The notes beneath the pieces are model-generated. The model saw only the letters and a list, made by a program, of their open reading frames with translations, made no database searches and had not been told where the DNA came from. A stretch of DNA of 64,000 nt. It comes from DASVUS01 sp036388675 (lineage in GTDB: Bacteria > Armatimonadota > Abditibacteriia > Abditibacteriales > Abditibacteriaceae). The stretch lies in assembly GCA_036388675.1 (NCBI GenBank), contig DASVRI010000009.1:62001-126000 (forward strand). The letters are read 5' to 3'. Made by a program: the position numbers and the translations under genes. This document shows, piece by piece, positions 39,918 through 48,491 of the stretch (its first letter is position 1; every line of letters begins with the position of its first letter).

Positions 39918-42170
39918 ATGAAACGTAAGCTATGCCACAAGCAAGGTTCACTGTTGGCGCTGCTCGCTATGTCAATGAGTGGATTGATGTTGGCATCAGT
40001 TGCTCATGCGCAAAGCGAAGCAACAAACGGCACCTGGGCATTCACGCCGCCGCGCGATGAGTTCAGCGCGGACGCGTTGCTCGATTTGCGCTATCTCAAT
40101 GAGAAAGTGGCGGGGCAGAGTGGCTTTGTGCGCCGTTCCGCCGATGGCAACGACTTCGTGCTGGGCAACGGCAAACCGGCACGCTTCTGGTCCATCCTCT
40201 CTTTTTATAAGAACGAGGAGAACCCCGAATGGAGTCATCATGCGCGTTGGCTGGCCAAACGCGGCGTCAACCTGGTGCGCTTGTTTGGAGACCTCTTTTC
40301 AGATGAGAACTCCAAGCTCACCGATATTCGTATCCGTGAGCGCGACAAGGTATGGCGTTCTGTTGCCGCTTTCAAAAAAGAAGGCATTTATACCAGTTAC
40401 ATGCCGTTTTGGTCGCACGTTGTCAGCAGCAAGCACCTCAAATCGTGGGGCATACCAGGTGATGAAGACCAAAGCCCCAGTGGCTTGCTCTTTTTCGACA
40501 CGACAATGCAAAGCGGCTACAAATCGTGGCTCAAGCAGATGTTCGACACAAAGAATCCTTACACCGGCCTTCGGCTGGCCGATGATGCATCGCTCGCAAT
40601 CATTGAGTTGCAGAACGAAGACTCGTTGCTATTCTGGACCGCGCAGGGCATCAAAGGTCAGCAGCTTCGTAACCTTGAGAAGCTGTATGGCGATTTTTTG
40701 ATTAAGAAATACGGCTCGCTCGACAAAGCGAGCGCCACCTGGCTGGCTGCGGGCGCCGCCGATTTAACTTTTCAGGAAGGCGGCAAAGACGACTTCGCAC
40801 AGGGACGTGCTGGCCTTTACATCACCTGGCAATTGACGCAGCCGCAGACCGGCTACAAAGCGGTTCGCTTAGCGGATCAGCTTCAGTTCCTCGGTGAGAC
40901 GATGCGCAACTTCAACGCCGAGATGGTTCGCTACCTGCGCCAAGACCTGGGCTGCAAGCAGCTCATCAACGCGGGCAACTGGAAGACAGCCGACCCGGTG
41001 CTGCTTAACGATGTCGAGCGATGGAGCTACACCGTGGGCGATGTCATCTCCGTCAACAGGTATTACACCGGCATTCACAACGGCCCCCGCGCCGGCTGGT
41101 CATGGGATGTGGGTGACACCTTCACTCATGCGACGGCTCTACTCGACCCTCGCAGTCTGCCGCTCAACATGAAGCAGGTCGCCGGTTTCCCTAACGTAGT
41201 CTCCGAAAGTGGCTGGATTGCACCCAGCAAGTACCAAACGGAAGGGCCTTTTCTGACAGCAGCGTATGGCTCCCTCACCGGCGTTGATACCGTCATCCCG
41301 CAAAGCATTGGTAGTAGCGAATGGCAAAATTCAGCTGATGGCAAGTGGCATCAGGGCACGCCCCAAACTCTTGGTCAGTTTCCCGCTGCCGCACTGATGT
41401 TCCGTAATGGCTACATCAAGAAAGGCGCGCCCGTGGTGCATGAAGAGCGCACAATGGCGGACTTGTGGAATCGCCGCGATCCACTTATCGCAGAAGACAA
41501 AAGCTTCGACCCGAACCGCGACGCCGGCAGCGGCGGCTCCAAGAACAATCTCAAATCGGCGGTGAACCCCTTGGCGTTTTTAGTCGGCCCGGTGCAAGTG
41601 AAATATGGCGGCGATCCTAAGAAAACTAGCATCGCTAACTTGAAGCCGTTCATCAATGAAACCGCGAAGAATATTCGCAGCAATACGGGCGAAATCAACC
41701 TCGATTACGGTAATGGTTTATGCACCGTCAATACACCGCTTGCCCAGGGCGCAACGGGTTTCATGGAGAACTTTCTCACCATCAAGCTGAGTGATGTGAC
41801 GCTGCGTTCCACCAACGAGTACTCGACAATCAGCGTGGTGTCGATGGACGCCAAGCCAATTCGCCAGTCGCGCAAACTCCTCGTGCAGGTCGGAACGATA
41901 GTGCGTCCGACTGGTTGGCAGGAGAAAGATGCCACATTCGAAGACGACAGCAAAAAGCCGGTGCAAGGAAAGCAGATTGTTGCCGTGGGCAAAACGCCCT
42001 TCCAAATCACCAACATCGACGCGACGGTTGTCGTGAACAATCCGTCACTTAGATCCGCAACCTTACTCGACATCAACGGCATGGCTGTAGGTGCTATTCC
42101 TGCGATGCGCCAAGGTGCAACCTTCAGCGTCAAGCTGCCGTCCAATGCGATGTATGTCGTGTTGCGTTAA
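39918..42170 (+). CDS. Secreted clan GH-A-like glycoside hydrolase
   Basis: A 750-residue exported protein. The signal peptide ends after SVAHA, about residue 31. Early sequence describes a cellulase-like (alpha/beta)8 barrel: FVLGNGKPARFWSILSFYKN, ARWLAKRGVNLVRLFGDLFS, then IIELQNEDSLLFW with Asn-Glu (Glu234) as candidate acid/base and NVVSESGWI with Glu430 as candidate nucleophile. C-terminal beta domains follow (TKPVQGK-like strands, NNPSLRSATLLDINGMAVGA, NAMYVVLR). It resembles GH5/GH42-type architecture but I cannot place the family, so the substrate is open. The shared operator upstream links it to the GntR/LacI-type regulator, and the SGNH hydrolase gene follows 47 bases downstream, probably in one operon. 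Confidence 0.78.
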   Translation: MKRKLCHKQGSLLALLAMSMSGLMLASVAHAQSEATNGTWAFTPPRDEFSADALLDLRYLNEKVAGQSGFVRRSADGNDFVLGNGKPARFWSILSFYKNEENPEWSHHARWLAKRGVNLVRLFGDLFSDENSKLTDIRIRERDKVWRSVAAFKKEGIYTSYMPFWSHVVSSKHLKSWGIPGDEDQSPSGLLFFDTTMQSGYKSWLKQMFDTKNPYTGLRLADDASLAIIELQNEDSLLFWTAQGIKGQQLRNLEKLYGDFLIKKYGSLDKASATWLAAGAADLTFQEGGKDDFAQGRAGLYITWQLTQPQTGYKAVRLADQLQFLGETMRNFNAEMVRYLRQDLGCKQLINAGNWKTADPVLLNDVERWSYTVGDVISVNRYYTGIHNGPRAGWSWDVGDTFTHATALLDPRSLPLNMKQVAGFPNVVSESGWIAPSKYQTEGPFLTAAYGSLTGVDTVIPQSIGSSEWQNSADGKWHQGTPQTLGQFPAAALMFRNGYIKKGAPVVHEERTMADLWNRRDPLIAEDKSFDPNRDAGSGGSKNNLKSAVNPLAFLVGPVQVKYGGDPKKTSIANLKPFINETAKNIRSNTGEINLDYGNGLCTVNTPLAQGATGFMENFLTIKLSDVTLRSTNEYSTISVVSMDAKPIRQSRKLLVQVGTIVRPTGWQEKDATFEDDSKKPVQGKQIVAVGKTPFQITNIDATVVVNNPSLRSATLLDINGMAVGAIPAMRQGATFSVKLPSNAMYVVLR

Positions 42171-42217
42171 TGACAGAAACGCCGCGCTGATTCTGATTCG
42201 TTCTCCAAACACCCATC

Positions 42218-43000
42218 ATGAAAACTCATCACATGCCTTTCTCCGCTGCACTGTTTTGCTCTGCTCTCGTCACGAGCGGATGTTTGCCCGCAGATGCGGA
42301 AACCATCAACATCCTTCCCATAGGTGATAGCATCACGCAGGGTGGGCGCAGAGATAGGGCCGAATACACCTATCGCTATCCGCTGTTCTACAAACTTAAA
42401 GACGCCGGATACGATGTCAATTTCATCGGTTCTCTGAATTCGGGACTAAACCCGGACGCTAAATGGCCGGATAAAAACGGCATCGCATTCGACCTTGACC
42501 ATGAAGGTCACTACGGCTGGAAAACAGCTGCGGTGTGCGACAAGTTGGCAGAGTGGAGCACCGCCTGGGGAGCCACGCCCGACATCGCGCTGATTCATCT
42601 TGGCACCAACGATCAGGACTCCAAAGATTTCAACGCCGCCATCGTGCAGCCTCTCAAGGATATGGTAACGTTCCTGCGCACCAAGAACCCTCGTATTGCT
42701 GTGTTAATTGGCCACCTCAATTTCAATGGTGGCAGCGCGGTGACAATTCGGCCCCTGGTGGAAGCGATGGCCAAAGAGATCAGCACCAAAGAGTCACCTG
42801 TAATGACGGTTGTGACCTACGAAGGATGGATTGAAAACCCCGATCAGGCCGGAAGCGACACCTTCGACTGGGCACATCCCAATGAACAAGGTCAGGCCAA
42901 ACTGGCGGATAGATGGTTTGCTGCCATGAGGCCGTTGTTGACCGGCCTCGCCGCTGCGCCCACGAGTCCTCAAGCGGCCCCGGCCTCGGCAAATCCGTAA
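42218..43000 (+). CDS. Secreted SGNH/GDSL-family hydrolase
   Basis: A 260-residue exported esterase-like protein. An N-terminal hydrophobic leader (SAALFCSALVTSGCLPADA) may be a lipoprotein signal, with Cys in TSGC. Block I INILPIGDSITQGG holds the nucleophile Ser, GHYGWKTAAVCDKLAEW the Gly block, IHLGTNDQDSKDFNAAI the Asn block, and DTFDWAHPNEQGQAKLADRW the catalytic Asp-x-x-His. This is the pattern of carbohydrate esterases that remove acetyl or other acyl groups from polysaccharides. Its position directly after the secreted glycosidase fits deacetylation of the same substrate. The Pro/Ala-rich tail (APTSPQAAPASANP) is a flexible end. Confidence 0.88.
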   Translation: MKTHHMPFSAALFCSALVTSGCLPADAETINILPIGDSITQGGRRDRAEYTYRYPLFYKLKDAGYDVNFIGSLNSGLNPDAKWPDKNGIAFDLDHEGHYGWKTAAVCDKLAEWSTAWGATPDIALIHLGTNDQDSKDFNAAIVQPLKDMVTFLRTKNPRIAVLIGHLNFNGGSAVTIRPLVEAMAKEISTKESPVMTVVTYEGWIENPDQAGSDTFDWAHPNEQGQAKLADRWFAAMRPLLTGLAAAPTSPQAAPASANP

Positions 43001-43787
43001 GCAAAATCTTCTTGAGCATTCACTCCGTCGCGCGATATATTTTCTCCAACGGCCTTTTTCGACATGCGCTCGCTCAACGAGAAAGTCGCCCACCTTATGC
43101 AAACAGATGTATGAGCATAGCCGCTTGTAAGTGCATCACCAGCTTCTCAACAAAAGGTATGCGATAAAAGGCTGGTTCGACATTTGTAGGGCGTGGGCAG
43201 TAGCCCAACACAAACCGAATAACAATCTGAATAAGCAGCACCATTTAAATTGGTGCCGCTTATTGTCGTCAGTGCCAAATCAGCAGCATGGAGCCGAGGC
43301 CCACTGCTAGATGGCATCGTCTACTGCTGCGCACTGGCTCCTGGCGCATCATGCCATGTGAATACCCGCCACCACACCCCTATCACTTTCCCGTTCGGTG
43401 TCGCTGCCGGTGCTTACCTGACAACATAATGGTGTTTACTACGGCGGTTATGAGTGAATTCTCATGCAATTCTTAACATTCTTCTCATAAACTCCTGGGA
43501 CACCCACGACATTATAAGTATGGCCGGTCGTTTTCTGTTAAAGTGACTTCCAGACTACTCCTTAGAGTGCCTTCGCTATTGCTGTATGTCATGCTTCCAA
43601 TAGCCATAACGCGATCATGACGTTGACGAGATTGCCTCAATAAGGTGGCCGCAGCCGGTTTAGGATGGCAACAAACTCTCGGCTTAGTTCTTCTTTCGCA
43701 GTGTAGATCGGGGCCGGTCTCATTGATATGCCAGCAACATCTGCGGTGCCGTTGATGACCTCTAAAACAACCTCGAATGATCCAGCC
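43001..43787. other. Long non-coding gap, possible GH3 scrap
   Basis: Nearly 800 bases with no convincing gene. At about 43063-43110 the plus strand reads DMRSLNEKVAHLMQTDV before a stop, which faintly resembles the start of family 3 glycosidases (LEEKVAQLMQ). A 70-residue minus-strand frame at 43637-43849 has plausible composition but overlaps the start of the next gene and no ribosome site supports it. Confidence 0.3.
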
Positions 43788-44396
43788 ATGGAACAGAAAA
43801 ATTGCTCTCCAGCGACCTGCGTGCCCGCCTCAATTGAATCCGCAAACATGCGCCGGCCCTGGATGCGTTATGTCATTCCTCTTATCAGCGGTATCATACT
43901 GGCCCTGGTTTGCCTGGCACCTGACACCGAAGGTCACAGACAGACCGCAAAGCTATTAAGTGGACCTATATATCGGGCCGATATTGCTCTGGGTGGCGCG
44001 CTGCTTCTGTTTACTGCTCGTCAGCACTTCAAGCAGAGGCTATGGCAGTTGCTCGATCTTAGTATCTGCTGTTCTCTTTTGATATTAAGCCTGCATCTAC
44101 TGATTCATTTACCACGCCCATTAAGACATGGTCATGGATTTTCTCCGGGCTTTCCCAGCGGTCATACGACTTTGGTTTTTGGCCTCGCCTGGTTAATCTT
44201 AGAAAGCTATCCTCAAGTGTCCGCCTTGTGGTTTGGAGTGGCCATAGCGATCGGCTGGTCACGAATAGCACTGCACTCCCACTTCCCCTATCAAGTGTTT
44301 TGCGGCGGCGCGTTCGGTGTCGCTCTGGGTTGGTGGGTCAGCCACTCTCCACGAGGAGTCATTCTCCCTCGCTGTCTCTGTATTCGTTCCCACTAA
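43788..44396 (+). CDS. PAP2-family membrane phosphatase-like protein, altered active site
   Basis: From the ATG at 43788 the protein has 202 residues with about five membrane segments (YVIPLISGIILALVCLAP, IALGGALLLF, LLDLSICCSLLILSLHLLIH). The PAP2 middle motif FSPGFPSGHTTLVFGLAW is intact, and RP of motif 1 is kept (HLPRPLRHG), but the leading Lys of motif 1 is not seen. Motif 3 reads SRIALHSHFPYQVFCGG, where the usual Asp after HxHxx is Gln. The catalytic relay is therefore changed, and activity on lipid phosphates is doubtful. A start at 43848 is also possible. The next gene is a second PAP2 protein with intact motifs, separated by a MITE-like element. Confidence 0.78.
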   Translation: MEQKNCSPATCVPASIESANMRRPWMRYVIPLISGIILALVCLAPDTEGHRQTAKLLSGPIYRADIALGGALLLFTARQHFKQRLWQLLDLSICCSLLILSLHLLIHLPRPLRHGHGFSPGFPSGHTTLVFGLAWLILESYPQVSALWFGVAIAIGWSRIALHSHFPYQVFCGGAFGVALGWWVSHSPRGVILPRCLCIRSH

Positions 44397-44532
44397 AGAC
44401 CTCTTGCATAAGTGCGCTTCTACGCAATCGCGCCCGTGAGGCAGCGGGCTGATTCGCTTCAGCAAGTCCGCTGCCTCATGGGCGCGGTTGGGGAAAACAG
44501 CCGTCACCAAGACTTATGCAAGAAGTCTTTAG
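44393..44532. mobile_element. MITE-like inverted-repeat element, family A copy 1
   Basis: A 140-bp element bounded by near-perfect terminal inverted repeats of 21 bp: CTAAAGAC, one variable base, then TCTTGCATAAGT, returning as ACTTATGCAAGA...GTCTTTAG. Inside is a second stem, GAGGCAGCGG against CCGCTGCCTC. It carries no gene. A second copy with the same plan is at 57251-57388. No transposase of matching type is in the window, so it is non-autonomous if mobile. Confidence 0.7.
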
Positions 44533-44679
44533 TTCTTTCCTCGCTCCAGGTTTCTCCTCCGGGTTTCTATGGAGTTGCTGAAGTCCCTTTGCCATACAAA
44601 GCGGTTCTGAGAAAACTCTCAAGGAGTACTCAGGAACTTCTTGCATACTGCAACAGAGATATTAGCCGAAAGCGAGTCT

Positions 44680-45363
44680 ATGTTCAGTATCCTGCCCTAC
44701 CGTGCGGCCTTGGCCGCTGCGACTTTCTCGTTGTGCTGGCTACTGTTGGCGCAGGCGCAACAAGCCTCCTCACAAACAGCCTTGTCCTCGCCCTTTGCCC
44801 TAAGTGCAGCGTCGCCCGTGAATGCAGATTCGCCTGGAGATTCGCACCTGAACGCAGCGTCGTTCAATCGTAACTCCGGCGGAAGTGAAGCGCGATTCGC
44901 TTCGGGCACCGGCAGCGTCATTTACATAGCGGCGGGCACGCTGCTACCACTGCTCGAAGATGAAAAAGATGGAAAAGATCACTCGCTGCGCACCGCGGAT
45001 TCGCTGCTCACCAGCACCTTGATTACTGAGGCACTCAAGCGCCTGGTGGGTGAAAAACGACCCGATGACTCAGCACGCACCAGTTTCCCTTCGGGCCATG
45101 CCACAGCCGCTTTTGCCGTCGCCACCATGCAGGCGCACTTTCACCCCAAGCAGGCGTTGCTATGGTATGGCGGTGCAACACTGATTGCCGCTTCGCGTGT
45201 GCAACTCCACCGGCACTATGTTCATGATGTCGTGGCGGGAGCCGCCGTCGGCTACCTGACGTCACGCTTTGAGCTGAGCCGTCCGCGCGGGTTGATTCTC
45301 GCGCCTTTCATCAAATCCCGTAAGGCAGGCGGCAACGGCCTCAGCTTCAATATGAGCTTTTAA
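44680..45363 (+). CDS. PAP2-family phosphatase, exported
   Basis: A 227-residue protein from the ATG at 44680 (an in-frame start at 44641 adds 13 residues before the signal peptide). MFSILPYRAALAAATFSLCW to LAQAQ is an export signal. All three PAP2 motifs are intact: TEALKRLVGEKRP, SFPSGHATAAFA and SRVQLHRHYVHDVVAG. A short membrane-like segment (VIYIAAGTLLPLL) and the compact size fit periplasmic or membrane-associated lipid phosphatases, such as undecaprenyl-diphosphate or phosphatidate phosphatases. It probably has its own promoter because a MITE-like element and a GAGTACTC (44624-44631) lie upstream. Confidence 0.87.
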   Translation: MFSILPYRAALAAATFSLCWLLLAQAQQASSQTALSSPFALSAASPVNADSPGDSHLNAASFNRNSGGSEARFASGTGSVIYIAAGTLLPLLEDEKDGKDHSLRTADSLLTSTLITEALKRLVGEKRPDDSARTSFPSGHATAAFAVATMQAHFHPKQALLWYGGATLIAASRVQLHRHYVHDVVAGAAVGYLTSRFELSRPRGLILAPFIKSRKAGGNGLSFNMSF

Positions 45364-45491
45364 GAGATGACCATGATAATCAAGATGCAGCTAAGTGCGC
45401 GAAAATGCAGGCGCCGCGCACAGGGATAAAACTGTTTGCAGAGTGACAGGACGACTGAGCGGCAGACGACCGCTTAACAGGACGAACTTTT

Positions 45492-46289
45492 ATGCAATTA
45501 GCACAAACCGACAAGAACCACGGCCACGATCTGATGAGCAAAGTTCCGGCTGTCACGGTCGCGTTCTGGGTCATTAAAATCTGTGCCACGACAGTTGGCG
45601 AAACCGGCGGCGACGCTCTTTCTATGACGTTGAAACTGGGCTATGGCGTCAGCAGCCTCATTTTTCTCGTGTTCTTCGGCATCGCGCTCGCCGTTCAGAT
45701 TACATCCAAACGGTACCACCCCTTCTCATACTGGGCTGTGGTGGTCACCACTACGACGGTGGGCACCACGATGTCGGATTACCTGGATCGCACCATCGGG
45801 CTGGGCTATATCAAGTCCTCGGTTTTTCTTTTTTGCGCTGTTCTCGCTATCCTGTTCGCGTGGCGCCGCGCTACAGGAAAGATCGAGTTCGAGAACATCG
45901 CCACCAGAAAAGACGAAACCTTTTATTGGGTGGCGATTCTGGTCTCGAACACGCTCGGCACGGCCCTGGGCGATTTCGTGGCCGACGATACGGGCCTAGG
46001 CTTCCAGGGCGGCGCGCTCCTGTTCGCCGGTTTAATCGCAACCGTAGCAGCGGCCTATTTTTGGACAAAAATCTCGCCCGCCGTGCTGTTTTGGACCGCT
46101 TATATCCTGACGCGCCCGCTGGGAGCGACACTGGGCGATACTTTGACTAAGCCGCTCGCACAGGGTGGTCTCAATCTGAGTCGCATTACGTCTTCGCTGG
46201 TCATCGCCGCGTTCATGATTATCGGCATCATCTGGACATCGCGCCGCGAACACAGAGTGGCTCAGAGCGCCGCAACAGCGATTCCTTAA
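45492..46289 (+). CDS. COG4705-type multi-pass membrane protein
   Basis: A 265-residue integral membrane protein with about eight hydrophobic segments and four internal repeats sharing a (T/N)xxGxxxxD core: TTVGETGGDALS, TTVGTTMSDYLD, NTLGTALGDFVAD and PLGATLGDTLTKP. This repeat is the mark of the COG4705 (DUF347-like) family of predicted membrane-anchored proteins with no settled function. The conserved Asp residues inside membrane helices suggest ion or small-solute handling, which is inference. It sits between a PAP2 gene and a two-component pair on the same strand, 51 bases before the response regulator, so co-regulation is possible. Confidence 0.82.
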   Translation: MQLAQTDKNHGHDLMSKVPAVTVAFWVIKICATTVGETGGDALSMTLKLGYGVSSLIFLVFFGIALAVQITSKRYHPFSYWAVVVTTTTVGTTMSDYLDRTIGLGYIKSSVFLFCAVLAILFAWRRATGKIEFENIATRKDETFYWVAILVSNTLGTALGDFVADDTGLGFQGGALLFAGLIATVAAAYFWTKISPAVLFWTAYILTRPLGATLGDTLTKPLAQGGLNLSRITSSLVIAAFMIIGIIWTSRREHRVAQSAATAIP

Positions 46290-46340
46290 GCACTGCGCAA
46301 GGACTGGCATAACTTTTCGGCGCCGGACAATAGATGAGAT

Positions 46341-47015
46341 ATGAAGGTTTTGATTGTCGAAGACAATGCCAGCGTCGCGCGTTTCATGGAGCAGGCGGCG
46401 AGCGAAGCCGGTTACACGACGCAGGTCGAGGGCGACGGCCTCAAGGCGCTGCAAGTCGCGCAGGCAATGCGTTTCGACCTGATTTTGCTCGATGTCATGC
46501 TGCCCGGCTTGAGCGGCTTCGAAGTGTGCCGCTGTTTGCGGGCGGCGGGCGTTACGTCGCTGGTTCTCATCATCACGGCGCGCGACACGACCGAAGATAA
46601 AGTCGAAGGGCTGGATGCCGGCGCCGATGATTACATCGCCAAGCCGTTCAAAGTGGTTGAACTGCTGGCGCGGATGCGGGCACTCTTGCGGCGTAGCGCC
46701 TCGTCTTCGACGGTTCTCACAGTCGCTGATTTAACGCTCGATCCAGCCACGCGGCAAGCCTCACGCGGCGGCAAAGCGATCTCTCTTTCGGCTACCGAGT
46801 ACTCGCTTCTGGAGTATCTGATGCGCCATCCTAACCGCGTGCTGCCGCGCTCGACGATTCTGGACCATGTATGGCAATACAACTTTAGCGGCAGCGACAA
46901 TGTGCTGGATGTGTACATCATGTATCTGCGCAATAAGATTGATAAAGGTCAAGCGCAGCGCCTGATTCACACAGCGCGCGGCGTCGGTTTTCGCCTGGGC
47001 GACGATGTGGCTTAA
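46341..47015 (+). CDS. OmpR/PhoB-family response regulator
   Basis: A 224-residue two-domain regulator. The receiver (residues 1-115) has Glu7-Asp8, phosphoacceptor Asp51 in LILLDVMLPG, the Thr of ITARDT and the Lys of IAKPFK. The C-terminal winged helix (SLSATEYSLLEYLMRHPNRV, DVYIMYLRNKIDKGQAQRLI, TARGVGFRLG) binds DNA. It overlaps the sensor kinase gene by 11 bases, so the two are translationally coupled and form a cognate pair. Targets are unknown; the neighbouring COG4705 membrane protein and PAP2 genes are candidates. A GAGTACTC (46797-46804) lies in the codons for TEYS. Confidence 0.94.
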   Translation: MKVLIVEDNASVARFMEQAASEAGYTTQVEGDGLKALQVAQAMRFDLILLDVMLPGLSGFEVCRCLRAAGVTSLVLIITARDTTEDKVEGLDAGADDYIAKPFKVVELLARMRALLRRSASSSTVLTVADLTLDPATRQASRGGKAISLSATEYSLLEYLMRHPNRVLPRSTILDHVWQYNFSGSDNVLDVYIMYLRNKIDKGQAQRLIHTARGVGFRLGDDVA

Positions 47016-48324
47016 AATGATGTGGCCCAACTCGATTCGCGCTCGCATGACGGTGGGCTTCGCCTTCTTCATCGCGTTTTTGATGCTGGCGGTATGCGCG
47101 GCATTTTTCGTCTACACAAGTCGCAGCGACCGCAAAAACGCTGATGCGCGGCTGGCCTTCGCCGCTCTGGAAATCCAACGCGAACTGCGCGACGGGGAAC
47201 ACTCTCTCAAAGACCCCGCCGAACTGGTGCGCGAGGAAAACGAAGAGCTGCGGGCCGCCGATGTCGCCATCATGGTTGTGGACAAGGGCAACCGCGTCTT
47301 AGCGCAATCGCGGCGCGCAGTGCTGCACTGGCCTCCCCAGGGTGACGAATGGCGCACCACCAATTTTCAAGTCGGCACGCATACGGTTGTTATCGGCGTC
47401 GAGTGGCACAAAACCGCAAAAGCCTTGCACGAGCGCACTCTGTTTCTACTGGGTTTGAGCGCGTTCGTGGTGGCGTTTTCTTCGCTGGGCGCGTGGGTTC
47501 TGGTTGGCCGCACACTGGCGCCGATTGACGGGCTGGCGCGACAGGCCACAGCCGCTTCGACCGAAAGTCTGCGGGTGCAGTTGGCAGCGCCTTCGCCCGA
47601 TGCCGAGATCACTCACCTGGTTGTCACGCTCAACGATTTGCTGGCGCGGCTGGGCGAAACCGCCGCCACTCGCGGGCGCTTCTACGCCGCCGCATCGCAC
47701 GAGCTTCGCACGCCCCTTCAAGCTCTCACAGGACACCTCGAAGTCGCACTCAGCCGCCAACGTGACGCAGAGGATTACAAAAGCGCGCTGCATGAAGCCC
47801 ACTCGCAAGCCGAGCGATTGACTGCACTCGTGCAGGATTTGCTGCTGCTCAACCAGTTGGAGGCGGATACCTCACGTCCGCCCGGTGTACTGCTCGATAT
47901 TGGAGATATGTGCGTCAGCGAGTTAAGCCCTCTGCGCTCACTCGCCGCAGAGCGCGGCCTGACCATTGAACTGTCGCTGCCCGACGCTTGCGAAATCAGT
48001 GCGTCCTGGAATCACGCGACAATGCTGCTCCGCAACCTGCTTGAAAACGCCGTCAAATACGCCACACGGGGCGGCAACGTGCGCGTGCAACTGATTCAAA
48101 GTACTTTGACCATCTGCAACGACTGTGCGCCGGTCGCCGGCTGGGACACCAACAAGTATTTTGAGCCGTTCTTTCGCCCGGATGCTTCGCGCAACAGTCA
48201 AACCGGCGGTAATGGCCTGGGCCTGGCAATCTGCAAAGCAATTTGCACCAGCAACGGCTGGGACATCTCGTTGCATCACGATGTCGGTGGCGTCTGCGCT
48301 CTGGTGCGCTTCAAAGGCGTTTAG
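47005..48324 (+). CDS. Two-component sensor histidine kinase
   Basis: A 439-residue membrane kinase. Two membrane helices, about 12-33 (FAFFIAFLMLAVCAAFFVYT) and 148-170 (LFLLGLSAFVVAFSSLGAWV), frame a periplasmic sensor of about 115 residues. HAMP-like LVGRTLAPIDGLARQATAAS follows, then HisKA with AAASHELRTPLQALTG (phospho-His near 231), and the HATPase with NLLENAVKYA (N box) and GGNGLGLAICKAI (G2 box); the G1 box is weak (NDCAPVAGWDTNKYFEPFFR). The protein fits the heavy-metal/BaeS-like branch. The signal is not known. It is coupled to the upstream regulator gene. Confidence 0.92.
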   Translation: MWLKMMWPNSIRARMTVGFAFFIAFLMLAVCAAFFVYTSRSDRKNADARLAFAALEIQRELRDGEHSLKDPAELVREENEELRAADVAIMVVDKGNRVLAQSRRAVLHWPPQGDEWRTTNFQVGTHTVVIGVEWHKTAKALHERTLFLLGLSAFVVAFSSLGAWVLVGRTLAPIDGLARQATAASTESLRVQLAAPSPDAEITHLVVTLNDLLARLGETAATRGRFYAAASHELRTPLQALTGHLEVALSRQRDAEDYKSALHEAHSQAERLTALVQDLLLLNQLEADTSRPPGVLLDIGDMCVSELSPLRSLAAERGLTIELSLPDACEISASWNHATMLLRNLLENAVKYATRGGNVRVQLIQSTLTICNDCAPVAGWDTNKYFEPFFRPDASRNSQTGGNGLGLAICKAICTSNGWDISLHHDVGGVCALVRFKGV

Positions 48325-48491
48325 GGGACCAGTCAAACCACATCGCAGTTCATACATAACGATCCACACACGCATTGCGGATGCATGTCTCCTGCAGGCT
48401 GGCCGTTTCAGGATGGAAAATTCAATATCTGTGAACTGAAGGGACAATAGGTGGGACAAGGTCTCTTTTCGAAGACGGTCGGGCACGGCAT

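Noticed and set aside
43637..43849. 70-residue minus-strand frame
   Set aside because: Composition is plausible, but it overlaps the PAP2 gene start on the other strand, lacks a ribosome site and resembles no family I know.
46341..48324. PhoB-PhoR identity for the two-component pair
   Set aside because: It is 10 kb from the pst genes, the kinase lacks a PAS domain and has a large periplasmic loop, so it looks like a different sensor type.
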